This document shows, in pieces, positions 36,425 through 48,986 of a stretch of DNA of 64,000 nt. A program made the translations under genes and the position numbers. The DNA is taken from contig NC_052106.1 of assembly GCF_012273895.1 (NCBI RefSeq), positions 3,968,001-4,032,000 on the forward strand. Direction: 5' to 3'. The stretch comes from Zerene cesonia. Its lineage: Eukaryota > Arthropoda > Insecta > Lepidoptera > Pieridae. The notes below the pieces were generated by a model, which was not told where the DNA came from, searched no databases, and saw nothing but the letters and a program-made list of their open reading frames with translations. Every line of letters starts with the position of its first letter. The first letter of the stretch is position 1.

Positions 36425-38020
36425 TACAAATAATCTATAAGTATCCATATAAAATTATACGATGTAACCTATTATTTGCCTAAAACATTTTGTTGTTCAA
36501 ATCTTTGGTTGCAACCACGTTTCGAAAATAGAATGGCGCCCAATTCGTTCGGCAATTCGAATTTCAAATTGTCAGAATCCTGTTGTTCTTAGCGCCAGAG
36601 CCCAGAGACAACGAATGAGCAAAGGCGTACAACATTCGACCCACTCGGTAATTATGTCAAAGAAAAATATTCACTACCGCTATCAAGGTTGACCTAACCA
36701 CAAATTACATATGTCGTTTAAGCGCTGTAAACACCATGCACCGCTTCAGTCCCGTACGTAATAACTGGGTGAAATTGTCGTATATCATGATTGTGAGCCG
36801 TTTTATTACTCAATTTTATGGTACCGTGAAGTTCAGTGTTAGTACTTTGCATTGAGTTGTACATTCACGTTTAATTAATGACCGTGCTATTAATATTACA
36901 GTTATTAAGATGATCATTTGTGATTATAGGTATGTCATAGACCACTTAATTTTAGATTGAAACATTTATATTGCAATTTTTTGTATGATTAACGTATTCT
37001 GTATATAAATGCGAGGGTTTGAATATTCAATTATGAATTCGTATTTGTTTATGAACTCATAATTTTTACAGAATTTATAAGCCGACTGATAGGTCATAAA
37101 AGGGCGGTGAAATATATTTAGCTGCTCTAATCCAATTAATTTAACATATAGAGGCCATGTTACATTTACGAATTGGTAGTTTATTAAAACGAGTTGACGT
37201 CATGTCTATTAGATAGACACAAAAAGTTTAATGTATATGCAAAAAGGTGGGCAGGTGATTTCGTAATTTATAACTACCAACCACTGTAGGTTTTTTAATA
37301 TCATACTTTGTTTTTCATTTGTACGCTTTTTAACTAACTTCTATCAATGTTTGAAAAGTAAATAATTATTTTATTAAGGTGTTTGAGTTTAAATCAGATT
37401 TATTGTACATACTTTATGGTACTTGGAGATTTTATCTTAAATCTGACAATTTACCCAGGTTTTTACGACTTAGTGCCTACACTTTGTCTAAATTACGTAG
37501 GCGAATAACAAACGAAACGATGCTTCAGAGACATTTTCATACAAGTTACGGTTATTTGAATGTTGAAACTACAAGATGGAAATGTGAGATCTTATAGCAA
37601 GTAAATGATTACAAACAAATACAACTACAGATGCAAAACTGCGTCTTAATCGACATGGATATGACTGCCTCGATAACTGTAAGACCTCAATAGAAAACCT
37701 CGTGTTGTCTCATTTAAACATTTTTTTCACTTATCCACAAAGTTTCCGTTTAAATCAACCTAATTAAACGTTATCGCCACCTGTTAGAAAGGTGCTACGC
37801 GTTTAAACGTTTTATAATCATTGGTGACAGTTTGAGTTCCTAATTATATTCTTGTACATAGTTTTTAATGTGTTATCGTAAATTAATAATGTAAAGTCGG
37901 CCGAATCAGTAATACTTATATCCTAATCAATTTTTAGTTTTACCGCTTAATGCACCTTGTGTTGTGTTTCAAATAGATTGATAGTTATCGACCGAATTTA
38001 ATCCGGCTCATGTCATTATA
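36425..38020. other. Non-coding stretch
   Basis: A moderately GC-rich patch (36530-36790) contains TGGCGCC and AGCGCCAGAG strings but no open frame. A 72-codon frame at 37379-37597 starts with GTG and looks like chance. Confidence 0.45.
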
Positions 38021-38246
38021 GCCGCCCCGCGGCTTCATCCGCATAAGTCCGTATCCGTAGGAATATCGGATTAAAAAGTTGCCTATACGTTATTCCAGTT
38101 GTCCAGCTGTCTACGTACCAAGTTTCATTGCACTTGGTTCAGTAGCTTTTGCGTGAAAGAGCAACAAACACACACACATCCTTACAAACTTTTGCATTTA
38201 TAATATTAGTAGGATTGTAGGAAGTAGGATAGGATAGGATAGGATA
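38021..38246 (+). repeat. Dispersed repeat family A, copy 4, with TAGGA tail array
   Basis: GCCGCCCCGCGGCTTCATCC head, canonical body, tail TTTATAATATTAGTAGGAT, continuing into GTAGGAAGTAGGATAGGATA and further TAGGA units to 38246. The tandem TAGGA units directly beyond the tail identify the 3' end and fix the orientation of the family; RTE-type elements typically end in such short tandem units. Confidence 0.85.
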
Positions 38247-38457
38247 AAATGAAAAAGGGCCTTATCAATCATATAAACAGTGCCCTAGCTTTATAATGTC
38301 TTGAACAAAAAGAATTAGAATTCTAGACAATTTTTTATTCATACATTATAATTCTTAATCTCATATTCTGATATGCATATATACTTCTAATAATACAAAA
38401 CTAAGGTTTTTTTTTTTCGATATGTTCGTAATCCCTGAGAACTATAGACTATATGAA

Positions 38458-38488
38458 CAACGGGCGAAGCCGGAGCGGACCCCTAGTT
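38458..38488 (-). repeat. Head fragment of a dispersed repeat
   Basis: AACGGGCGAAGCCGGAGCGG then ACCCCTAGT, the reverse complement of a CTAG...CCGGCTTCGCCCG head. No body is recognisable. Confidence 0.45.
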
Positions 38489-40937
38489 TTGTTAAAGTGT
38501 AGAAAAAATAATATCTACTAAACGTAAAACATTTTATGCAAGGGTGTGTAATAATTCCTTTAGTCATTGAAGTTATATGATAAGACGCAATTGTGTTGTT
38601 TTTCTATTCAATATAATACCTCAGATGCTATTAAATTACATTTACTATAAGCGTAATTAATACAAAAGAAAATCGACTTAGCGTATTATTTTTCATTCAA
38701 GAACCAATATAACGTACGCCATACTATGACCACAGATAACATAATACTATAGTATTACCGTATAATACGTAGCCATGGCTATAAGTAACAACAGTAAATC
38801 TCAGTACACTATTGTTACACTGTGGTCGGCTCTTGGCTCGAGTATTCCTGCCCACGTCTCCTTTAGGAACAATGCTACTGTCTTTGTTTCGAAACGTGAT
38901 TTCCAAAGTATTGAGCTTGCACTATACTAACCGATACCATCAGCTTGACAATAGTGGTGTTACGTAATTTATAGTTATTGATAACCTAAACAATGTCATA
39001 ACTTTTGATATCTTGAATGGACGTAACATTTTTATTTATTTGTACGATTGCAGACAAATTTTAAGGTATATTATTTGATTGTTATTCGTTATGTATTGAT
39101 AAATTGGTTGATAGACGAACTATTATACTCTTTATTAATAAGTTTATATTCATATTCCATACTTAAAAATAGTGCAATTTCAGTCAGGTGTAGACAGTTG
39201 CATTTTTTAAAGGACGTGATTATATTATTTTAAGTACCATAGAAAAAGGTTTAAAATTATGTTCGACATTTTCATCATTAATTATGAAATTTATATAGTT
39301 ATTTTAATTATTTCTGTCTGTAGTTCAATATGTGCATTACCCGCTTGGTATTCAAGTGGCGTAAAATGTGAACGATGCTCTGGCAAAAAGCAGTTTCTAT
39401 TTTACTTTTGCGGAATAGTAAAAGTATGAAATCCATTTATTTCATAATGCAGCAATATAAACATTCTCGGAATACCTTTATGGCTCATGAAACTGCAAAG
39501 CAACCCATTCGTAGCTCAGAACAAGCGATTTGTTCCGGACGTTGGTTTGGGCTTAACGCATTTCACTGTTCCATACTTAATCTGTGGATTATTTATAATC
39601 TATGGTCCCGGGTGTTGTCACTTTGACATTTTATGTGGACCAATTTCTAAAGCTCCCAATGTGTTTCGCACACACGATTTCCTTCCTACACAATAATAAA
39701 AATCTGCTTTGGAATTTATGTACATCAAAACCGAATGCCGCCTTTAAGCTGTACAGGAAGCAATAACTTTGAATTTAATCAAAACATTACAATTAGATCA
39801 ATAACCATTGATGCCTATATATAGGTAGGTGTGTCAATTGTATTGGAGCCGATCGTATGTGGCGCTAGCGAGTACGATTCTTGTTAATTTACATATTATT
39901 ATGTTTGACTTCTTATAAGGAGCTGGGAACCCACTCAATTTACTTGTAGATTCACTATACGTTATTGAGACATTATTTATGATTAAATGATCTTCGGTAC
40001 TTACACTCCCACGAATCTATCTCAAATTTTTATTTATTACGAACATTATATTTCATGCGCTCCTCGTATTAATTTAATTTGTGAAAAGTCAATCATGCCA
40101 TAATAAGTTTATATTCAAGTTAAAGGCGTTTTTAAGCCTTAAAGAGTGAATTGTATTCATATCTGTATATATTATTTATTAAATTACCATTACTAGCTGT
40201 TTGGCCCGGCTTCTTCTACATGTATTAATTAAATAATTGTAAGAATGTTTGTAATCCATCTTGTAGTTTTTGTGTAAAAACATTTAAACCATACATACAA
40301 AAACACAATTGTTTCCTTAGCTTGTTTGAGCGTAGATACGAGTAGGTACATCTCTTATCAACATTATATCAATATAAACACAAACAGAGCACCATAATTG
40401 TACACTTGTAAATTTTAATTAAGAGTAAATCAAAGAGATAATTTGCAGAAGATGAGGTCGCATCCGATCTATTTAAATTAACGTACGATAACATCGCATA
40501 TGATTTTAATCGTCCATCGATCGCGTTTGCATTGCCGACGTTAATGTCGTCTTTAATAATCCACTGCGACATATTAATATCGTGTCCCTTTAGAATAAAA
40601 TGTTTTTAAAGTAGGTTGACAGATCTTATAGACCGCCACTTGATAAGTATCACAGAAAAGGTACTAATCATCTTATAAGATGTACTTAACTAGGGTGTAA
40701 TATAATGTAAAAAGTTTTTTTTTCCTATTTAGCTTGTAAGTATTTTCTTCATCACAAAAAAATGTTCCATCCTGTTAGCAATTCTTTCACTTTGTAAGAT
40801 TATAATCCACTACGCAAAAAGATGCATTATTTCCGTTTAGCACATACTAATCTAAATCATTTACTTAATTTGTCGAGATGAATCTATGCTTTCTTCGATA
40901 TAAATCCGATTCGATGACGAAAAGTGTTTATATTAGG
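38489..40937. other. Non-coding stretch
   Basis: No gene or repeat recognised. Overlapping short frames at 39375-39700 have no supporting signals. Confidence 0.45.
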
Positions 40938-41065
40938 GTATTTTCCTCTTCTCTACCGACTTATACTAGGTGTTACGATTTATGATTCTTTATTTTTGAA
41001 AGCTGGTACCTCCCATGTAATCCCATTTCAATTTATCTAATTCTGACATTTTGCAGGCGGTTCAC
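40938..41065. repeat. Dispersed repeat family D, copy 4
   Basis: CCTCTTCTCTACCGACTTAT at the degenerate start, then GATTTATGATTCTTTA, TTTTTGAAAGCTGGTACCTC, CCATGTAATCCCATTTCAAT, TTATCTAATTCTGACATTTT. The core is well conserved and the 5' part eroded. Confidence 0.7.
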
Positions 41066-41661
41066 ATTTTGTTAAAAAAATAATTAATTATATCATATTC
41101 CCCCTTTAATAACCAACACCTAATATAACAATAAAAGAGGTTTAATGATAGGGCAATGTTTCAGGTTAATTGTATTAGTCCGCGTTTATTCATCAATTAG
41201 AATTATTAAGTAGCTGGTCATCGCTTATGCAGTTTTGTTATTCAATTAATATCTAAAGTGCATTTCGCATTCAAGTTAATATGGCTATATAATGAACTTT
41301 ATATTACTTTCACATGTAAATGGAATATTAAATTGATTTAATATAACTGTATCTCTAACTGGATATGATGTCTGCTTGCAAGCATTAAAATATTAATGTT
41401 TGAATAGCATTAGGTATATATTTTTACACTTCAATACCCCATTTTCATGTTTTATTTTTTATTTCATCGAATAAACACAAGTAGTTCACAAAAATTGTGA
41501 ACAGTTTCTTTGAAAATTGCTACTAAAATTAGACTTGTGTGTAAAAAAATAATTATATACTAATACACAAATATAATTCATCTTCTAGAAGCACTCTCGA
41601 ATCGTCTTATAATAGATTAACATTTATTGTTTACCATTTACCACTAGCTGTCTCTGTCTCT
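41066..41661. other. AT-rich non-coding stretch
   Basis: Nothing recognised apart from a small inverted repeat, GTTCACAA-AAA-TTGTGAAC, at about 41484. Confidence 0.5.
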
Positions 41662-41697
41662 CAAAGAGCCGGCAAGAAGCTCTGTAGTTGCTCTTGA
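41662..41697 (+). repeat. Short repeat fragment (AGAGCCGGCAAGAA type)
   Basis: CAAAGAGCCGGCAAGAAGCT then CTGTAGTTGCTCTT matches a string common in lepidopteran repeats (AGAGCCGGCAAGAAACTCAG...AGTTGCTCTT). Only this core is present. Confidence 0.4.
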
Positions 41698-42031
41698 AAT
41701 ATCACGTCAATTATAAATATATATAAATAAAAAATCATTCGTAGATAAAAAAGTAACACTTCTTATATTTGAAAGCAATGTAAGTTCCATAACTTAAGAA
41801 TTATAACATTGCGTTCAGATCAATCATCATCATCAGTCATCTATAAATAAAACTGGAATATTTAATGATTCCAAGGAAGGACCTTGGTGTATTTCGAAGT
41901 TTGGCGCAACAGGTTGGATCCCTTTTCGATCTAAATTAGTCATATTATGTGGACACGTGCCATTCTTATATGGGATTGTTATAAAAAGTTCATGTACATA
42001 TTATGTTTAATTTATAAATACATGTTTTAAG

Positions 42032-42115
42032 AACACCGGAGGCCCGTTTCCTTTTCCTTACCCTTACTAGTAAAATATATAGCTATTTCTTTTTTCGTGT
42101 CGTCAATTCTTTCCT
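42032..42115 (+). repeat. Fragment of BMC1-type LINE 3' UTR
   Basis: ACACCGGAGGCCCGTTTCCT, TTTCCTTACCC and later TTCTTTCCTTTTC recur in the same order in the fuller copy at 43.3 kb. It ends with A-rich sequence just downstream. Internal fragment of the same 3' UTR family. Confidence 0.65.
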
Positions 42116-42130
42116 TTTCAACAAAAAAAA

Positions 42131-43332
42131 ATGTTATTTTCATTTTAATTTGGTTGTACTTTCACTTCACTTTTATAGAGATTTTGAAGTTATTTTTGCT
42201 GCTTCTTTATTGAAAGCTGTATGCGCGTAAATGAGTAGAAAACATTCATACATCCATACTTACAAACTAGTAAGTAGGATAGTAGGATGAGTTAAAAGAG
42301 CACATTCAAATCCTACCAATAAAATCGGCAAATGTTTGAATGATGAAAAGATGCGACTTCGAATAAACTAATTTACAGATTTTTCGTTATTTCGTTTCTT
42401 ACCCCTCAGAGAATAGACAGTTTATCACCTCGCTATAGGAAATTTAAAGCTATTATTCAATTGTAGCTTGAATATTATTTTGACTTATAAATGAGCTTTG
42501 AGGTTTAACATTGAGATGATTGCTAACTACCTTCTAAGCTCACCTTTAGCTATCGCGCAGAAGCTATATATAATCTAAATTTCCATATTGATACACATCT
42601 GTATGTACACATACTTCATCGTTAAATCATCTATACTTTAATGCCAATTTATTGATCAATATGTATTTGTCTATGAATTAATTCTCTCAGTTTATTTCGA
42701 CACAATTTCTTTGAAATTAATGTAGTTATAAATATAGTCAAACACTTAAGTATTATTAAGAACTACGAAAGTTTTGCATGGAATTAGTGTTAAATCAAAA
42801 CATCACTCTTACTCACGTTTTTCTAAGGCATTTCCACCAACACCTTCAATGCAGTCGAGCCATATTAATGACTTCAATTAATGCGACCCGAAAGAGAAAT
42901 TTTCATTAAGAAGGTACCTCATAATTAATGCTCACGTTGAAGCAGGTAATGGTTTTGCATTGTAGAACTATTTCCCGAAGTCATTAGGCACGAAGTCCTA
43001 AAATATGGCTTAGTTTGGCCTGGTTCAAACTAATGAATGTACGTACCTTGGGAATTCCTGAGTAATTAAACAATATTTGGTAGATACAACGTTATTACCT
43101 TCTTTGACGTTGATATCAAAGTGTTCTCATTAGTGATACAAACTTGAACTTGTGACATTAATGCTGAAAGCTGAAGAGGTTGTATGTTTAAATGATTAAA
43201 AAAAATCTTTCGAGTTTAGATAGAATAGAATAGATAAATATATATCTGCATATCCAACGAATCGGGTGTGATTGAAAAATAAACAAGAATGTAACTACGC
43301 ATATCTTATAGAATCCTTTTGTTATTAAATGG
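42131..43332. other. AT-rich non-coding stretch
   Basis: No gene or repeat recognised. Confidence 0.5.
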
Positions 43333-43665
43333 AAATTGTGGGAGTCGAGCACGCTTCGGCACGAATTGGGCCAGCTCGCACCGGGGAAGTACCACACCCC
43401 CACAGAAAACCGGCGTGAAATAGTGGCATGCCACTGTGTTTCGTACGGTGAGTGGGGGAGCCGGAGGCCCGTTTCCTTTTCCTCACCCGTCCTAGTCCAT
43501 TCCTTCTTTCCAGTCGTTAATCCTTTCCTTTTCCCTTACCCCATAAAAGCAGGGCAGCGCATTCACAGAGGTACTACCTTTGCGAATGTTTATGGGCGGT
43601 GGTGATCGCTTACCATCAGGCGAACCACCAGCTCAGCTGCCCGCTATGACATTAAAAAAAAAAAA
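43333..43665 (+). mobile_element. 5'-truncated BMC1-type non-LTR 3' end with poly(A)
   Basis: GTGGGAGTCGAGCACGCTTC, GGCACGAATTGGGCCAGCTC, AGAAAACCGGCGTGAAATAG, then a C/T-rich tract (CCGGAGGCCCGTTTCCTTTT), GCAGGGCAGCGCATTCACAG, GGGCGGTGGTGATCGCTTAC, CATCAGGCGAACCACCAGCT and an A12 tail. This is the 3' UTR layout of the BMC1 family of lepidopteran LINEs, known first from silkworm. No ORF2 coding sequence is included. AAATGG occurs on both sides (43327-43332 and 43663-43668) and may be a short target-site duplication. The most GC-rich repeat in the window; relatively young. Confidence 0.8.
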
Positions 43666-44390
43666 TGGTGAATATTAACTTTTGTACAATCTCCATATTA
43701 AGGTAAATAAAAAAAAACATATCTAGTATATATTTCAATGGTTTTCCATGCTAATAATATTCAGCACTTGTGAACAATAATGAAAAGAGTATTATCTCAG
43801 AGCAATTCAATTATTTGCATAGCTCAATTATGTATTCAAGTGCGTGGGGCTATGATTAACTGCTATTTACATAATGCCCATAATTATACCTTCTGTAATA
43901 AACAACTTGTACCTAAGGTGCCAAAATCCTATTGTCACGTCCCATTTTTTCTGTTTTATATAGATAAATCACATTGGTCTATTATAATTTTAACTTACAT
44001 ATGAAAGTCTCTCTGTCTGTTTAAAGGCTTGTGAAATATATGGAATAAAATCAGGAAGATAGTATGTTCTTTAGATACTTCAACGAGATCTGTAGTGAGC
44101 CGAGCTTGTTACGAAAAATATGAAATTACATTGAAATACTAATCTCGTTTCAGTCCCTTGTGGCACGTTTGTTCCATATCTCGATCAATCTTAAGATTAA
44201 ATCCCTGCTACAAAGATGTTATAAATAACAACAGGACAACAACATCAAATTGCTGACTAATTGCTTCGAGATTAAACGGTTGAAAGCAAAACTTGTCTGC
44301 TAAGCGGTTGTTTATTTTGAAATGCGCACTTACACTGTATTTGGATTGTTTTTATTTTATCGTAGGTAAAAAGATCATACAGTACTTATC
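43666..44390. other. Non-coding stretch
   Basis: A 74-codon ATG frame at 43780-44004 lacks any recognisable motif. Nothing else seen. Confidence 0.45.
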
Positions 44391-44579
44391 ACTACATAGT
44401 ATAAAACAAACTCGCTTTCTCTGTCCCTATATCCCTATGTATGCTTAAATATTTAAAACTATCCAACCGATTTGGATGGGGTATTTTAATAGAGTGATTC
44501 AAGAGGAAGGTTTACATGTATAAAACGTCTATTAAACTACTCAAAATTAACACGTGTGAAGTCGCAGGCAAAAGCTAGT
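44391..44579 (-). repeat. Dispersed repeat family E, copy 2
   Basis: Parallels copy 1 at 12.5 kb block for block: ACTACATAGTATAAAACAAA, TCGCTTTCTCTGTCCCTATA, CAACCGATTTGGATGGGGTA, AGAGTGATTCAAGAGGAAGG and the end GTCGCAGGCAAAAGCTAGTA. Confidence 0.75.
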
Positions 44580-45096
44580 ATAGTCATATATCATGCATTC
44601 TTCTCATAACGATTTTATATTCAATAATATTTTGATATCTACATTTTAAATAACTAAAAACTATTAAACTATATTATAGGTATACATTATTTTAGTTTTC
44701 ATTATTTCAAAAACGGCGCTCAAAATGACTTTATTGTTAACATATTATCGTCTTTTGTATTGCAAAAAGGATTTCGTAATTACCGTAAAACGATGTAAAA
44801 CCAAAGGCTTGTAAACGGTGATAAAGCATCTCGATTCATCATATCTGTTTAACAAGTAAGGGCAAAACATCTACACATGATCTGAGATTCCGGAGCTAAG
44901 CGGTGAGGCCTGGGGCCTGGTAATATGGAAGCTATCCATATTAAGCCAAACAAGGCTTTCGCCTGCGCCGAGAAATCACGACGTTGTAAATAAGAGGCAC
45001 GATGGCAAATTAATCACTTCACAATAACTTTAGCGCGGTTTGTTATTTATGCATATGTTTTCCTTTTACAGTATAATATTGATAAATATGAAAATT
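44580..45096. other. Non-coding stretch
   Basis: A GC-richer patch (44880-44990, GGTGAGGCCTGGGGCCTGGT) is unexplained and may be a transposon remnant. Nothing else. Confidence 0.45.
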
Positions 45097-45150
45097 TAAT
45101 GTGGTAATGCTTATGCTACATGTCTATGTAGCATAAGCATTACCACATTA
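45097..45150. repeat. Perfect inverted repeat (25-bp arms, 4-base loop)
   Basis: The 25 bases at 45097-45121 are exactly reverse-complementary to 45126-45150, separated by GTCT. Both arms carry GTAATGCTTATGCTACAT or its complement. No mismatch is present, which is striking in neutral DNA and implies recent origin or maintained complementarity. Confidence 0.95.
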
Positions 45151-47123
45151 TGAGTCTTAATACTATATTTTTTTTTATTAATATATAGCCACATATTTGG
45201 TGAAAATTTAATCATTGTACTTATAGTCTTTATTTTTGAAAGTTACCTGTTCTATGAAAAAATTTAATTATCCCTCAATTTTTTAACAATATTTTAAAAA
45301 TTGTGTGTTTTATATGACTACACATATAAAATATTTATATGACTGTGCATACAGCTTTGCCAAGAAAGTAAAAAATATTGGAGGGTCGGTTCGTGTCTTC
45401 ACTTTTAACTAGATAATAAAACGTTCAGAACATTTAAAAAATTTACAATATTTTGGCACATTGTTACAAATTTGATAAGTGCTTGGCACAGAGAACTGTC
45501 TAGACTGGACTCGATTTATGATTGCAACTTGGTGTAGGAGGCGTTCGCCTTGCTCACTTTATACAAACATATGAAATTATGACTAAGGTTTAGGTAAGTA
45601 TCAAAATTACGAAATCAATTGTTTGTGAGAATATTTTAATCTTTTAAGTACTTAAACATTATAATTGTTAGAAATAAAAAAAGGGTTTTATCCGACGTCT
45701 CAAAAGCGAACGAGCGGGTTCTCAATTCGACTATTTTTTGGTTGTGTCTTTTGAGAACTCCATGGGGTTTCAATCCTTCGCGTATTTTTTTTATGTTTGA
45801 TAGGAAATTATTGTCTCCCTCCAGGAACGTGAGTTTTCCTTAAAACAACTATGCGTTTAATCATCATACGTAGTTCTTACAATTGCTTCCGTTTATAAAC
45901 GTTAGACAAGCATTAACAAAATCAACGATCTACAAAGGTGAAAGAATGAAATACGGACTGAAACTTAAAAAATTTTGCACCTTTTAAAACAACACTAAAG
46001 CTAAGCACATTCATAAAAGAAATAAAGAGCTTAGCACATTAAAATTCCGCTATATTGTGCAGTAAGTTACAAGACGCTAGCACTCGTAAACCGAGACTAA
46101 TTGCTTTACCTACAAAGGGTAAAAATATTGTGTATTGTTCACTCAGCTATTGTAAAGTCACAAATATTCTGAGGAGCGTATGGGAGATTTGTGGGAAAAC
46201 TTACTTTCAATTACGGTGAGGTAACGTCTTTTGCGTCCACTTGTAACTACAGATTTTTTTGCATTTTTTAGCCTGTTAGAGGAATGAGAGTAAGTGTTTT
46301 TGCTCAATTTATTTTCTAGCAACAACCGAGTTCATACTCGTGAATAATTTACACACTGTTCCGAAACAAATATAAGTTTAAATTTGATTTGCAACATCGC
46401 ATCTATCGACGGCCATCTTATACGAGTAAATCGTGTAATCATATTACTACTTCTAGAACATTCCGAAGCGAATGTTCCTTTTGCGAAAATGCTTTCACAT
46501 AAATAAAACTTTTTGGGACGGATCATTTCTTTAGTAAAATCTTAAGTCTAAGTGCCAACGCAGCACGCTGTTTAACACGTTTTAGGTTATGATTTATGCT
46601 TTAATCATTTATTATTTTAACATATATATTAAGGTTAAAGAGAACTAATTGAGAAGATGTCAAACTGGCCATCAGTATTGTATGATTGCGTTAATGAATG
46701 TGTTTTTGGAGATTTCTCATTAACTACACCTTATACGCTGCATAACCTATATTGGGGAAGGTCTGAGGTCACTATAAATTAATTCAACTAACATTAATTA
46801 CTGCCCTCCGTAGACTAACTGATCAATATAAGTAAAGTTCGTCCACCTTCATTACCTTCGGTAATGTTCGTTAAGCTAAAGCTCTTAAGGTTTGTTTGAA
46901 GAAAATTTGCATCAGGTGTTATTTGAAGTTCTAGTTGGAAACGTGACGCAATGCATTATGAAACAACGTGGGTTGGTGCTTTTGTTCCAGATTCTAAATA
47001 CAGTAGTGTATAATTATTATTTTGTCTTTATCGTATTGATCTTTGAAATATTTTATTTCGTATTGCATTGAAGTCGCATCATGTTTAATTCTCTTTATTG
47101 AATTATTTAACCATACGAAGAAG
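45151..47123. other. Non-coding stretch with a partial family D fragment
   Basis: GAGCGGGTTCTCAATTCGAC then TATTTTTTGG at 45711-45750, and TCTTTATTTTTGAAAGTTACC at about 45228, are scraps of family D. TTAG/GTAAGT at about 45593 is a donor-like string without an upstream acceptor. No gene. Confidence 0.45.
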
Positions 47124-47340
47124 ACCGCCTCCTTGGTGTAGTCGTTAATGCGTGAGCGTAGAATCAATAGGACCTGGGCTCGATTCCCGGTGAGGATTTA
47201 CAAAAAAACATCTCGGTCTGGCAGGCAGAACACGGTCTAATTACCTAGTTAAGTTAAATTCGATCATTAAAACAGATGTATATCATCTGTCCTATACCCC
47301 ACTAGGAGACACTAGGGAGAAGTATATTTTTGATGTATAA
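47124..47340 (+). repeat. tRNA-derived SINE (family G)
   Basis: Pol III promoter boxes are in place: A box TGGTGTAGTCG (47134-47144) and B box GGCTCGATTCC (47177-47187), 33 bases apart, as in tRNA-derived SINE heads. The body continues with TCTCGGTCTGGCAGGCAGAA and a conserved TATATCATCTGTCCTATACC CCACTAGG segment. The A/T-rich tail ends near 47340. The spacing and body distinguish it from family F. Not a functional tRNA: the anticodon region is not tRNA-like. Confidence 0.75.
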
Positions 47341-47574
47341 TATAAATAAGAACATAAAAAGGAGAAATATAACACAATAGCTAATATTGTAATACATATC
47401 TCTACAATACAGACGATTAACTCGTATTAAACTATTATTATTTTCTTTTAATAATTTATTGACCAAAAACAAGCCGCCTCCTGTCTAAACAACATCCTCT
47501 ACTATAACCCAATAATGGGTAAATTAACATTTATTACAACTCGATAGTAACATCTAATCATTAATAAAATATAC

Positions 47575-47638
47575 TTAGTCTGGCCATAAATACTGTTACA
47601 CTTAATTATAAAAAAATATTACATTTGAATTTCGAATC
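47575..47638 (+). mobile_element. Possible mariner-like terminus running into the gap
   Basis: TTAGTCTGGCCATAAATACT then GTTACACTTAATTATAA resembles, from memory, the terminal inverted repeat and subterminal sequence of a lepidopteran mariner-like transposon; a TA dinucleotide, the mariner target, lies just upstream. The sequence reaches the N run without a break. The opposite terminus (TATTTATGGCCAGAC) is not found on the far side of the gap, so the rest is missing, deleted or unassembled. Confidence 0.3.
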
Positions 47639-48638
47639 NNNNNNNNNNNNNNNNNNNNNNNNNNNNNNNNNNNNNNNNNNNNNNNNNNNNNNNNNNNNNN
47701 NNNNNNNNNNNNNNNNNNNNNNNNNNNNNNNNNNNNNNNNNNNNNNNNNNNNNNNNNNNNNNNNNNNNNNNNNNNNNNNNNNNNNNNNNNNNNNNNNNNN
47801 NNNNNNNNNNNNNNNNNNNNNNNNNNNNNNNNNNNNNNNNNNNNNNNNNNNNNNNNNNNNNNNNNNNNNNNNNNNNNNNNNNNNNNNNNNNNNNNNNNNN
47901 NNNNNNNNNNNNNNNNNNNNNNNNNNNNNNNNNNNNNNNNNNNNNNNNNNNNNNNNNNNNNNNNNNNNNNNNNNNNNNNNNNNNNNNNNNNNNNNNNNNN
48001 NNNNNNNNNNNNNNNNNNNNNNNNNNNNNNNNNNNNNNNNNNNNNNNNNNNNNNNNNNNNNNNNNNNNNNNNNNNNNNNNNNNNNNNNNNNNNNNNNNNN
48101 NNNNNNNNNNNNNNNNNNNNNNNNNNNNNNNNNNNNNNNNNNNNNNNNNNNNNNNNNNNNNNNNNNNNNNNNNNNNNNNNNNNNNNNNNNNNNNNNNNNN
48201 NNNNNNNNNNNNNNNNNNNNNNNNNNNNNNNNNNNNNNNNNNNNNNNNNNNNNNNNNNNNNNNNNNNNNNNNNNNNNNNNNNNNNNNNNNNNNNNNNNNN
48301 NNNNNNNNNNNNNNNNNNNNNNNNNNNNNNNNNNNNNNNNNNNNNNNNNNNNNNNNNNNNNNNNNNNNNNNNNNNNNNNNNNNNNNNNNNNNNNNNNNNN
48401 NNNNNNNNNNNNNNNNNNNNNNNNNNNNNNNNNNNNNNNNNNNNNNNNNNNNNNNNNNNNNNNNNNNNNNNNNNNNNNNNNNNNNNNNNNNNNNNNNNNN
48501 NNNNNNNNNNNNNNNNNNNNNNNNNNNNNNNNNNNNNNNNNNNNNNNNNNNNNNNNNNNNNNNNNNNNNNNNNNNNNNNNNNNNNNNNNNNNNNNNNNNN
48601 NNNNNNNNNNNNNNNNNNNNNNNNNNNNNNNNNNNNNN
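47639..48638. other. Assembly gap (1000 N)
   Basis: Exactly 1000 undetermined bases, a placeholder length. The flanks share no sequence, so the real length is unknown. Reading frames across it are meaningless. Confidence 0.99.
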
Positions 48639-48986
48639 AAGTAATAAATGTTATTTGCAGTTAACAATTTTCTTTTTTCTTTATTACAATATTTATGGCA
48701 AGACTAGGTATAACGTTATCTACCAGTTTCTATTTTCCTCTAGAGTTATCTCATATTGGGTCAAAAGTGACACGTATGTCAAAGTTACTACTTCCCGTAG
48801 CAATTAATATCACTCGAACATACATTGTGGCGGGGATGTCGTTGTATTTATTGGTGATAAGTCATTTGCTTTATGATATCAATTGAATGGAAAGAATAAA
48901 CACATATCGTCCAAGAACGACGTTCTATATTTTTAAAAGTAGCTTTGAAATAAGTTTCTTCTTAATTTCGACTTAAAACAAAATCA
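48639..48986. other. Non-coding stretch after the gap
   Basis: No gene recognised. The 63-codon frame at 48695-48886 has no support. Confidence 0.45.

Noticed and set aside
45570..45600. TTTAG/GTAAGT junction as another recursive splice site
   Set aside because: The bases before it are purine-rich and mixed, without a pyrimidine tract.
47124..47200. Functional tRNA gene
   Set aside because: A and B boxes are present but arms cannot be completed into a cloverleaf and a SINE body follows; the same applies to the B boxes at 4.1 and 14.2 kb.
47606..48667. Apparent 340-350 codon reading frames on both strands
   Set aside because: They consist almost entirely of N from the first assembly gap; only a few codons are real sequence.
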